From: Rhodobacteraceae bacterium UBA2553
GTDB lineage: Bacteria > Pseudomonadota > Alphaproteobacteria > Rhodobacterales > Rhodobacteraceae
Direction of reading: 5' to 3'
Length of the DNA: 29,002 nt
Assembly (NCBI GenBank): GCA_002340515.1
Contig: DDMF01000153.1
Coordinates: 1 to 29,002 of the forward strand
Shown in pieces: positions 15,370 through 21,987 of the stretch (the first letter of the stretch is position 1; the number at the start of each line of letters is the position of its first letter). The notes below the pieces were generated by a model. It was given only the letters and a program-made list of their open reading frames with translations, made no database searches and was not told the origin of the DNA. The translations under genes were made by a program, and so were the position numbers.

Positions 15370-16593
15370 TTACTGGCTCAACTGCAGTTCAGCCACATAG
15401 GTGGCCAAAGCTTGATCTTCTTCCACATTTGCCACCGAATAGGTTTCGGTCAGAGCGTCTTGTGACAAGGCAATATTTTTCACGACTGAAGCCCCTTCCC
15501 CAGCAGGGCCATAGGCGGTGCCATTCACGGCAAAATAAATTGCACCGGCATTGCCAGACCGCAGAACCGGCGCAGCCTCGGTTTTTGGCAAGACATATTG
15601 TTCGCCCGCATCCAGAATTTTCTCAAAGATCACCGATCCGTCAGCCGATTGAATGCGCACCCAAGATGGGCGAACCGCAAGGACCACCACTTCTGCTGCA
15701 TCGGCACCAAAGACCTGAACCGAACGAGGCGTAATGGCATCCCCGGTCACAGCCGCAATAACTGATTGAGCATTGCTGCCAGCGTCAAAAACCGGTGAGC
15801 CGGGAATCGATGGCGCCTGCCCCAAATGTGGCGTGGCATTGGCCAGAACGCCAACATTGCGCGGATCCAACGTGGAAATGGGGGCGTCACGCTGTACCAT
15901 CACCGGCACATCAAGTGCTGCGGGGCGATACAGACGATCAAGTGCCTCGGCAGAGGGTGGAACCATTACGGATCCAGCATCGGCCAGATCAGTAGAACCT
16001 TCGAAGACCGGAAGCTCAGACAAAACACCGGGGGTTTGCTCTATCGGCGCAAAGTCTACGCGTTGAATTTCTTGCAAAACGGACCATCCCGCAAAGCCCA
16101 ACACCCCAACAAGTGCGGCCAAGACCGCGACGGATCCCACCGCGCCGGGTTCAATCCGCGCAAAGATGCTTTCGGATTGCGGCACCCAAGTGGCGTTTGG
16201 ATTGGCCAATGGGTCAATGTTTTGTTTCACTTTTTTGGCGGCACCGGGTTGCGGCTTGGTCGAGGCGGCCTTGGACATACCATGCGCGGTGGCAAAGCCG
16301 GATTCGGCACAGAAACATTCAAACGCCCATTCGGGGTTCAGGCCGAGGTAACGTGCATAGGAACGTACATAACCTGCGATAAACCCCTGCGTTTCAAACG
16401 CAGAAGCATCCGCATTTTCAATGGCGGCAATATAAGTGGCTTTGATTTTCAGCTCGCGCTGTACATCAAGAAGGGATTTGCCCAGCGTAGCGCGTTCGCC
16501 ACGCATGACGTCACCCAAACGCAATTTGAAGGAGTCAAAGCCAGTGCCTTGATCCTCTTCCTTGATGCGTGACGATGCCCAACGCCCGATCAT
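15370..16593 (-). CDS. RodZ-like protein: HTH domain, one membrane helix, DUF4115
   Basis: 407 residues. The N-terminal helix-turn-helix of the HTH_25 type runs from about residue 22 to 95 (LGDVMRGERATLGKSLLDVQ, then YIAAIENADASAF and FIAGYVRSYARYLGL), followed by a Lys/Pro-rich linker. One transmembrane helix lies at about 151-171 (AVGSVAVLAALVGVLGFAGW), and a periplasmic DUF4115 domain near 300-375 (RPSWVRIQSADGSVIFEKIL). This is the architecture of RodZ, which links MreB to the elongasome. A Pro- and Ala-rich periplasmic linker separates helix and DUF4115. The ATG has AGGAGC 7 nt upstream. The family is secure; a cell-shape role in this organism is inferred. Confidence 0.88.
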   Translation of the reverse strand: MIGRWASSRIKEEDQGTGFDSFKLRLGDVMRGERATLGKSLLDVQRELKIKATYIAAIENADASAFETQGFIAGYVRSYARYLGLNPEWAFECFCAESGFATAHGMSKAASTKPQPGAAKKVKQNIDPLANPNATWVPQSESIFARIEPGAVGSVAVLAALVGVLGFAGWSVLQEIQRVDFAPIEQTPGVLSELPVFEGSTDLADAGSVMVPPSAEALDRLYRPAALDVPVMVQRDAPISTLDPRNVGVLANATPHLGQAPSIPGSPVFDAGSNAQSVIAAVTGDAITPRSVQVFGADAAEVVVLAVRPSWVRIQSADGSVIFEKILDAGEQYVLPKTEAAPVLRSGNAGAIYFAVNGTAYGPAGEGASVVKNIALSQDALTETYSVANVEEDQALATYVAELQLSQ

Positions 16594-16709
16594 ACAGCCT
16601 GCTCCTGATTAATCTCGCCTGTCCCTAGCGAAGATAGCGATTCGATGTTCCGCTACCTTTCACGAGCAAGTTACCACAAACTTAAGAATTATACATCTGT
16701 CGATTGAGC

Positions 16710-17933
16710 TTAGGCCGAAAGCTCGGCGCGATTCAGCTCACAATGCGACCAGAGCGCATCCATCGCATCAACCAGTGCATCCATCTCTTCTGGGCCATGA
16801 ACCGGTGAAGGTGTGAACCGCAAACGCTCAGTGCCGCGCGGCACTGTTGGGAAGTTGATTGGCTGTACATAAATACCAAATTGATCCAGCAACATGTCTG
16901 ACAGTTTCTTGGTATGTACCGGGTTCCCAACAATCACTGGGACAATATGCGTGCCATGATCAATGATCGGCAGACCCAGCCCTTTCAGGCGGGTTTTCAA
17001 GATGCGTGCCTGTGTCTGATGTTGATCTCGCAGGTCTTGATTGGTCTTAAGATGCGCAACAGAAGCAGCAGCAGCAGCAGCCACTGCAGGGGGAATAGAG
17101 GTCGAGAAAATGAACCCTGGCGCATAAGACCGGATGGCATCACACATTTTGGCGGATGCTGCGATATAGCCGCCCATCACGCCAAATGCTTTTGCCAAAG
17201 TGCCGTTGATAATGTCGATACGGTCCATAAGGCCTTCGCGTTCCGCAATACCTGCCCCGCGCGGACCATACATGCCCACAGCGTGCACTTCGTCGATATA
17301 GGTCAGTGCGCCGAACTCATCAGCAAGATCACAAATCGCTTCGATCGGACCAATGTCACCGTCCATGGAGTAGATCGATTCAAAGGCAATCAATTTTGGC
17401 GCATCAGAATCGTCCGCCTCCAACAGCTCACGCAGATGGGCCAAATCATTGTGACGGAAAATGCGTTTATTGCCGCCGTTACGACGCACCCCTTCGATCA
17501 TTGACGCATGGTTTAGTGCGTCAGAATAAATGATCAAGCCAGGGAATAGTTTTGGCAAGGTCGATAGGCTGGCATCATTCGCAATATAGGCCGAGGTGAA
17601 CACCAAGGCGTCTTCTTTCTGGTGAAGATCTGCAAGTTCAGCCTCTAGCCGTTTGTGATACACCGTGGTGCCTGAAATGTTGCGCGTTCCACCAGAGCCG
17701 GCGCCCGTTGCGTCAATCGCTTCGTGCATCGCTCCCAGCACAGAGGCATGTTGACCCATGCCCAAATAATCATTTCCACACCAAACGGTCACCGGTTGCT
17801 CGGATCCATCTGGTTTCTTCCAGGTCGCATGTGGGAAATGGCCCTGATGCCGCTCAATCTCGATAAACGTACGATAGCGGCCTTCTTCGTGAAGACGCCC
17901 GATGGCTTCGTCCAGCTTTCGGTTATAGTCCAT
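16710..17933 (-). CDS. hemA: 5-aminolevulinate synthase
   Basis: 407 residues. PLP enzyme condensing glycine and succinyl-CoA to 5-aminolevulinate, the first step of heme (and, where present, bacteriochlorophyll) synthesis by the C4 route typical of alphaproteobacteria. The PLP lysine is K248 in NGTLAKAFGVMGGYIA, the same number as in the Rhodobacter enzyme. The aldol-binding loop GSGGTRNISGT (79-89), H142 (SDALNHASM) and D214 (YIDEVHAVG) are present. GGAGGGG precedes the ATG at MDYNRKLDEA; a longer frame to 18020 is unlikely. No hairpin terminator is seen in the 116 bp before the RodZ-like gene. Divergent from the M20 peptidase. Confidence 0.97.
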   Translation of the reverse strand: MDYNRKLDEAIGRLHEEGRYRTFIEIERHQGHFPHATWKKPDGSEQPVTVWCGNDYLGMGQHASVLGAMHEAIDATGAGSGGTRNISGTTVYHKRLEAELADLHQKEDALVFTSAYIANDASLSTLPKLFPGLIIYSDALNHASMIEGVRRNGGNKRIFRHNDLAHLRELLEADDSDAPKLIAFESIYSMDGDIGPIEAICDLADEFGALTYIDEVHAVGMYGPRGAGIAEREGLMDRIDIINGTLAKAFGVMGGYIAASAKMCDAIRSYAPGFIFSTSIPPAVAAAAAASVAHLKTNQDLRDQHQTQARILKTRLKGLGLPIIDHGTHIVPVIVGNPVHTKKLSDMLLDQFGIYVQPINFPTVPRGTERLRFTPSPVHGPEEMDALVDAMDALWSHCELNRAELSA

Positions 17934-18275
17934 TTTCCCCTCCAAGTGCCCCGGTTTTGGGCCACATGATCCTGTGTGTTGTGACAAACTTAACCTAAAA
18001 CTTCTGTCAGACACATTCAAAACAAAGAAATGTTCTGCAAAAACCCGGCCAAATCATTCGCGCGTTAGGTCAACTAGCCCCATTGGTGGCGGTATTACAT
18101 TGATCTGGCGCAAATGAAAGAGACCGAAACGTCGCAGAAATCGACCCGCTACACCTCCGCTGGGCCAATCGGAAATTTTCCTCACTGGACAGCCCCCCTG
18201 TGCCTGATAGGCTCCGCTCAGACATCAAATTGGCGCCTGCCCACGGGCGGATCACCACGTTTTAAGGAGCATACC
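17934..18275. other. Divergent intergenic region, hemA / M20 peptidase
   Basis: 342 bp without a gene. On the hemA side TTGAAT-N17-TAGGTT (minus, 17992-18020) is a weak promoter candidate. A possible FNR-type site lies at 18100-18113. On the plus side AAGGAG (18264-18269) is the ribosome site of the peptidase gene. The open frame that continues upstream of the peptidase start has no ribosome site and reads as non-coding. Confidence 0.6.
18100..18113. promoter_or_regulatory. Possible FNR-type binding site upstream of hemA
   Basis: TTGATCTGGCGCAA matches the TTGAT-N4-ATCAA consensus fully in the left half and in 3 of 5 bases on the right. It lies 166 bp from the hemA start and 162 bp from the peptidase start. 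FnrL control of hemA is known in Rhodobacter sphaeroides; here the site is inferred from the sequence only. Confidence 0.33.
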
Positions 18276-19664
18276 ATGACGCTTGACCGCGTTCTTGAGC
18301 GTATCGACCAAGACCTGACACACTCCGTTGATCGGTTGTGCGAACTCTTGCGCATACAATCCATTTCTACCGACCCTGCTTTCAAAGCCCATTGTGACAC
18401 CGCCGCAGATTGGTTGGTCAACGACTTGAAAACAATTGGGTTTGACGCCGAAAAGCGCGTTACTCCGGGGCATCCTATGGTGGTCGGTCATCATGATGGT
18501 CCCGATGGCGAGCAAGATCGCCACCTGCTGTTTTATGGCCATTATGATGTGCAACCCGTCGATCCATTGGACAAATGGGATCACGATCCCTTTGCGCCCT
18601 TTGTCGAAGACACGCCCAAAGGAAAGATCATCCGCGCCCGCGGGGCATCGGACGACAAAGGCCAGTTGATGACCTTTATTGAGGCCTGTCGCGCATGGAA
18701 GGCCATCAACGGATCTCTGCCTGCAAAACTGACGATCTTTTTTGAAGGCGAAGAAGAATCAGGCTCCCCCAGCCTTGTGCCTTTCATGCAAGACAACAGC
18801 GACGAACTGACCGCCGACATTGCCCTGATCTGCGACACGTCAATGGTCAGCCCCGGCGTGCCGTCGATCGCCAGCCAGCTGCGCGGCATGTTGAAGGATG
18901 AGTTCACCCTTGTTGGCCCGTCGCTTGACCTGCATTCCGGCCACTACGGCGGGCCCGGCCTGAACCCCCTTCGCGAAATGTCCCGCATTATTGCCAGCTT
19001 CTATGACGAAGAAACCGGCGCCGTTGCAGTTGATGGGTTTTATGACGGTGTCTCTGAGGTTCCCGCCGAACTTTTGGCCCAATGGGAAACCTGTGGATTT
19101 GATGAAAAAGAATACCTGGATAATGCCGGTTATTCGATGAACCACGGCGAAAAGGACCGCACAAGCCTTGAACAGCAATGGGCGCGACCCACGCTGGAAA
19201 TCAACGGCGTTTGGGGCGGGTATAATGGCGCGGGATCCAAAACCGTGATCCCGTCAGAGGCGCATTGCAAAATCACCTGCCGCCTTGTGGGCGATATGGA
19301 CCCCGACGCCCTGCGCGACAAGCTGCGCGCCCATGTTGAGGCCCAGTTGAAGCCAGATACCAAAGTGATTTGGGACAATGATCTAGAAGGGTCTCGCGCT
19401 TCGGTAATGGACATCACGCGGCCCGAGTTTGCTGCGGCCCAAAAAGGCCTGTCAGATGAGTGGGATCGCGAGGCGGTTTTTGTTGGCATGGGTGGATCCA
19501 TCCCTATCGCGGGGTTCTTCAAATCCATTCTCGGTATGGAATCCATGCTTGTTGGCTTTGCCAATGATGACGATAAAATCCATTCCCCCAACGAGAAATA
19601 CGACATGAAAAGTTTTCACAAAGGCATTCGCTCTTGGGCACGGATCCTGTCGGAATTGTCGTAA
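18276..19664 (+). CDS. M20-family metallopeptidase (dipeptidase type)
   Basis: 462 residues. Di-zinc peptidase of the M20 (ArgE/DapE/CPG2, dipeptidase-like) family. Zinc and catalytic residues are visible: H89 and D91 (FYGHYDVQP), D126 (GASDDKGQ), E159-E160 (FFEGEEESG), the later CDTSMVSPG, and a C-terminal IHSPNEKYD carrying the last His. The dimerisation/lid domain occupies about residues 200-340. The start ATG has AAGGAG 6 nt upstream. A strong terminator follows the stop. Cytosolic dipeptide or acylated amino acid hydrolysis is likely; the precise substrate is not readable from sequence. Confidence 0.92.
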   Translation: MTLDRVLERIDQDLTHSVDRLCELLRIQSISTDPAFKAHCDTAADWLVNDLKTIGFDAEKRVTPGHPMVVGHHDGPDGEQDRHLLFYGHYDVQPVDPLDKWDHDPFAPFVEDTPKGKIIRARGASDDKGQLMTFIEACRAWKAINGSLPAKLTIFFEGEEESGSPSLVPFMQDNSDELTADIALICDTSMVSPGVPSIASQLRGMLKDEFTLVGPSLDLHSGHYGGPGLNPLREMSRIIASFYDEETGAVAVDGFYDGVSEVPAELLAQWETCGFDEKEYLDNAGYSMNHGEKDRTSLEQQWARPTLEINGVWGGYNGAGSKTVIPSEAHCKITCRLVGDMDPDALRDKLRAHVEAQLKPDTKVIWDNDLEGSRASVMDITRPEFAAAQKGLSDEWDREAVFVGMGGSIPIAGFFKSILGMESMLVGFANDDDKIHSPNEKYDMKSFHKGIRSWARILSELS

Positions 19665-19666
19665 AC

Positions 19667-19695
19667 AAAAAAGGGGGCCCACCGGGGCCCCTTTT
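19667..19695. terminator. Bidirectional intrinsic terminator after the M20 peptidase
   Basis: AAAAGGGG / CCCCTTTT outer stem with an inner CCC-ACC-GGG helix and one G-G mismatch. It lies between two convergent genes, with A- and T-runs on either side. Confidence 0.85.
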
Positions 19696-19728
19696 CAATT
19701 CGAAACACTTCTAAATATGTATCGTCCG

Positions 19729-19953
19729 CTAAACATTAGGCGGCAGTCGACGCATCCGAACCAGCTTCACTCCCAACACGATCCACGGCGCGCCATGCAT
19801 GAGCAAATCGAAGATATCAATTGGCGCCCTGAGATTTCCGGTCACCAACATGCCCAGCTTTTCCCACACATGCGGTGGCGCAAATGGTGCAAGCCCAATG
19901 GTGAGGCAAAAGATAAGTATCGTCCCTAGCGGAATGTCATCAAGGATCGCCAT
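19729..19953 (-). CDS. Tiny two-helix membrane protein
   Basis: 74 residues. Two hydrophobic stretches: residues 8-24 (LGTILIFCLTIGLAPFA) and roughly 46-66 (IFDLLMHGAPWIVLGVKLV), ending in a basic RMRRLPP tail. GAGAGGG lies 4 nt before the ATG, supporting a real gene. Similar short proteins are frequent in Rhodobacteraceae and are sometimes labelled RND transporter-like, without evidence I would trust. Its stop faces the M20 peptidase terminator. Function unknown. Confidence 0.65.
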   Translation of the reverse strand: MAILDDIPLGTILIFCLTIGLAPFAPPHVWEKLGMLVTGNLRAPIDIFDLLMHGAPWIVLGVKLVRMRRLPPNV

Positions 19954-20089
19954 AAAGCCCTCTCCTCATCAATCGCTCTATCTTAGGAAACTGCGGCCCG
20001 CGCCGGAATGTGGTGATAAGACGCGGAAGCGGGCAACACAAAATCCCGCAGTATGATACCTATGGCGACAAGGGCGTAAGGGGGATAAA

Positions 20090-20166
20090 TGGCGCGGTTG
20101 ACGGGACTCGAACCCGCGACCCCCGGCGTGACAGGCCGGTACTCTAACCAACTGAGCTACAACCGC
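20090..20166 (-). tRNA. tRNA-Asp (GTC), copy 1
   Basis: 77 nt cloverleaf including an encoded CCA. The acceptor stem is GCGGTTG / CAACCGC with discriminator G; anticodon loop CTGTCAC gives anticodon GTC; GGTTCGAGTC is the T loop. Identical to the second copy at 20405-20481. Confidence 0.97.
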
Positions 20167-20177
20167 GCATGAGGGGG

Positions 20178-20206
20178 TATTTAGGCCGGGGGGGCTGGGG
20201 CGTCAA
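20178..20206 (-). promoter_or_regulatory. Promoter of tRNA-Asp copy 1
   Basis: Minus strand TTGACG (20206-20201), 17 nt, TAAATA (20183-20178). The -10 box ends 11 nt before the mature tRNA. The remaining sequence 20207-20350 holds nothing I can identify. Confidence 0.68.
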
Positions 20207-20355
20207 TGGAAAAAGTGGCCGGAAATGAAATCAAATACACTCGGACGACGCGTCATATGAATGGTCGAAATTTCGGGGCAAAACGGCCCGTCCGTCCGCG
20301 TGACATCTAAACCACACCTACAGCATCACGTCGTCATAGCAGGAGCTATAAATCA

Positions 20356-20386
20356 AAAAAGCCCCGCCTATTGGCAGGGCCTTTTT
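20356..20386 (-). terminator. Intrinsic terminator of tRNA-Asp copy 2
   Basis: Minus-strand stem GGCCCTGCC / GGCGGGGC with one mismatch and loop AATA, followed by a run of six T. It lies 18 bp downstream of the tRNA. Confidence 0.75.
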
Positions 20387-20404
20387 AAAGCAATCAGGCA
20401 GTGA

Positions 20405-20481
20405 TGGCGCGGTTGACGGGACTCGAACCCGCGACCCCCGGCGTGACAGGCCGGTACTCTAACCAACTGAGCTACAACCGC
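20405..20481 (-). tRNA. tRNA-Asp (GTC), copy 2
   Basis: 77 nt, identical to copy 1 over its full length, with encoded CCA and anticodon GTC. It has its own promoter and terminator. Confidence 0.97.
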
Positions 20482-20509
20482 CCACTGCCAGTCTTGCGAC
20501 TGTTTGGGC

Positions 20510-20538
20510 GTTCTATTCTGCGCGCGCTGCACCGTCAA
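20510..20538 (-). promoter_or_regulatory. Promoter of tRNA-Asp copy 2
   Basis: Minus strand TTGACG (20538-20533), 17 nt, TAGAAC (20515-20510), 28 nt before the mature tRNA. The -35 box is the same as for copy 1. Confidence 0.62.
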
Positions 20539-20558
20539 GCGACAAAGTGAATTTTTTA

Positions 20559-21152
20559 TCACTTTTCCAAAATCACATGGCCAAGCGTTTGAGATAGATG
20601 GAAAATCACCCCCTGCCCGCCTGGCAGCTCCAGCATTTCATATGGATTCAATCCAAGCCAACGCGCCCGCATCACCCGAGACAAAATCCCATGCGTGAAC
20701 AGAACCGCTGGTCCGGTTAGCTCTGCCAAAAATGCATCAACCCGACGCTCAAGATCCGTCAGGGATTCTCCTTCAGGGCTTTGAAAATTCCAAACAATAG
20801 GATCCTCATCAGCCAACTTCGAAAGCTCAGGCCAACCAAGGTCAATTTCACCTTGCGTCTTGCCTTCCCATTGACCGAAGCCAATTTCCGATAGCCGATC
20901 ATCCTCTCGCAGCGCGACGTCAAATCCCGACAAAGCAATGTCGGCGGTGTTCCGGGCACGACCAAGCGGGCTAGAGAAAAACTTAACTTTGGACAGGTCT
21001 AGGTTTTGCCGTTGCAGCATGCCCCCCATCAGGCGCGCTTGCTTACGCCCCTTTTCAGTCAAAGGGCTGTCCAGCTGCCCTTGGTGGCGTTGCGCAACAT
21101 TCCATTCAGTTTGCCCGTGCCGGATCACATAAATCTCTGGGAAGTCAGACAT
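20559..21152 (-). CDS. Histidine phosphatase family protein (phosphoglycerate mutase-like)
   Basis: 197 residues. Branch-1 histidine phosphatase: the phospho-accepting histidine is H12 in VIRHGQTEWN, followed by SPLTEKGRKQA, SSPLGRARNTA (the conserved Arg), and the second His in VLFTHGILSRV. The start ATG at MSDFPEIYV has GGAGAG just upstream; an extension to 21209 is not supported. The length and motifs fit the cobC/gpmB-like group; the substrate cannot be told. It lies between tRNA-Val and tRNA-Asp on the same strand. Confidence 0.9.
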   Translation of the reverse strand: MSDFPEIYVIRHGQTEWNVAQRHQGQLDSPLTEKGRKQARLMGGMLQRQNLDLSKVKFFSSPLGRARNTADIALSGFDVALREDDRLSEIGFGQWEGKTQGEIDLGWPELSKLADEDPIVWNFQSPEGESLTDLERRVDAFLAELTGPAVLFTHGILSRVMRARWLGLNPYEMLELPGGQGVIFHLSQTLGHVILEK

Positions 21153-21226
21153 AGTCTCTCCAATCCAATTTTGTGCAAAAGGCACCCAATTAGTTCGGAT
21201 GTAATACAATTAGGAGAAGGAGGAAA

Positions 21227-21302
<76 letters not shown>

Positions 21303-21312
21303 AACGCCGGCG

Positions 21313-21341
21313 TATTTACCGTCAGTCGGCGGCGGGCGCAA
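21313..21341 (-). promoter_or_regulatory. Promoter of tRNA-Val, overlapping the end of the HU-like gene
   Basis: Minus strand TTGCGC (21341-21336), 17 nt, TAAATA (21318-21313), 10 nt before the tRNA. The -10 box and distance match tRNA-Asp copy 1. The -35 box is inside the last HU-like codons. Confidence 0.55.
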
Positions 21342-21843
21342 GGGGGTCAGCGCTGGATTTTTCAATCTTTTTCCGGCGCAGTTTACAGATCAGGATTTCC
21401 GCATCACCAAGGTCCTTTTTACGCTTCACCTGCATTTTACCAAGCGACGGAAGTTTCAATTCTTCGCCTGCAGACAAAGATGCACCAAGCTCTGCCAAGG
21501 TGGCTTCTGTGATGTCGCGTACCTGATTGGGGCGCATCCCCAAACGTTTTGCCACACGAACAATCATTTCTTTTTTGTTAACAGAGACGCCATCCGCCGG
21601 TGTCACTTCTGTCATTACGCTCTTTTCAGCAGGCTTCGTAACGGCGACGGGCTCGCTGACCACAGGGGCAATTGCCGCATCAATGGCAGCGTTCGCTTTG
21701 GTTTCTGTGGGTTGCACCTTAAGAGGCGAAGTGGACCCGGATGCCTTTGCGCGGATTGCAGAAGAAGTCTGTGCAGAACCACCGGCTTTAGCGCCGGTCC
21801 GCGTTTTGCTTCCAGCGGTCGATTTTCTTGATTTCGTGGCCAT
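21322..21843 (-). CDS. HU-like DNA-binding protein with basic N-terminal tail
   Basis: 173 residues. The C-terminal part (about 88-155) follows the HU/IHF pattern: NKKEMIVRVAKRLGMRP, QVRDITEATLAELGASLSAG, then ELKLPSLGKMQVKRKK. The first 80 residues form a low-complexity tail rich in Ala, Lys, Ser and Thr, resembling histone H1-like tails. The usual long DNA-binding beta arm with its intercalating Pro (R-N-P-x-T-G) is absent: after GKMQVKRKKDLGDAE the chain goes straight to ILICKLRRKK. HU genes commonly follow lon, as here. A nucleoid role is likely. The ribosome site is weak (AAGGGG 12 nt upstream), so the start is less certain. Confidence 0.8.
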   Translation of the reverse strand: MATKSRKSTAGSKTRTGAKAGGSAQTSSAIRAKASGSTSPLKVQPTETKANAAIDAAIAPVVSEPVAVTKPAEKSVMTEVTPADGVSVNKKEMIVRVAKRLGMRPNQVRDITEATLAELGASLSAGEELKLPSLGKMQVKRKKDLGDAEILICKLRRKKIEKSSADPLAPAAD

Positions 21844-21925
21844 TGTTACGCTCAGCCCCTTATTGTTTTCATTTGGGAATATATTAACCCGGTTGTGTTA
21901 ACAAATCCAGTGCACCGAGCAAAAG

Positions 21926-21958
21926 AAAACGGCGCACCGAAAATCAGCGCGCCGTTTT
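21926..21958 (-). terminator. Intrinsic terminator of lon
   Basis: Perfect 10-bp stem AAAACGGCGC / GCGCCGTTTT with a 13-nt loop, followed on the minus strand by CTTTTGC. It lies 29 bp past the lon stop and separates lon from the HU-like gene. Confidence 0.78.
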
Positions 21959-21987
21959 GCCCAATGCTCACGATGGGTTACGTAAGG

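Noticed and set aside
18114..18275. N-terminal extension of the M20 peptidase
   Set aside because: No ribosome site, unrelated residue composition, and the downstream ATG has AAGGAG at good spacing.
21886..21904. CtrA-type site TTAA...TTAAC upstream of the HU-like gene
   Set aside because: The half-sites are 10 nt apart, not 7, so it does not fit the CtrA consensus.
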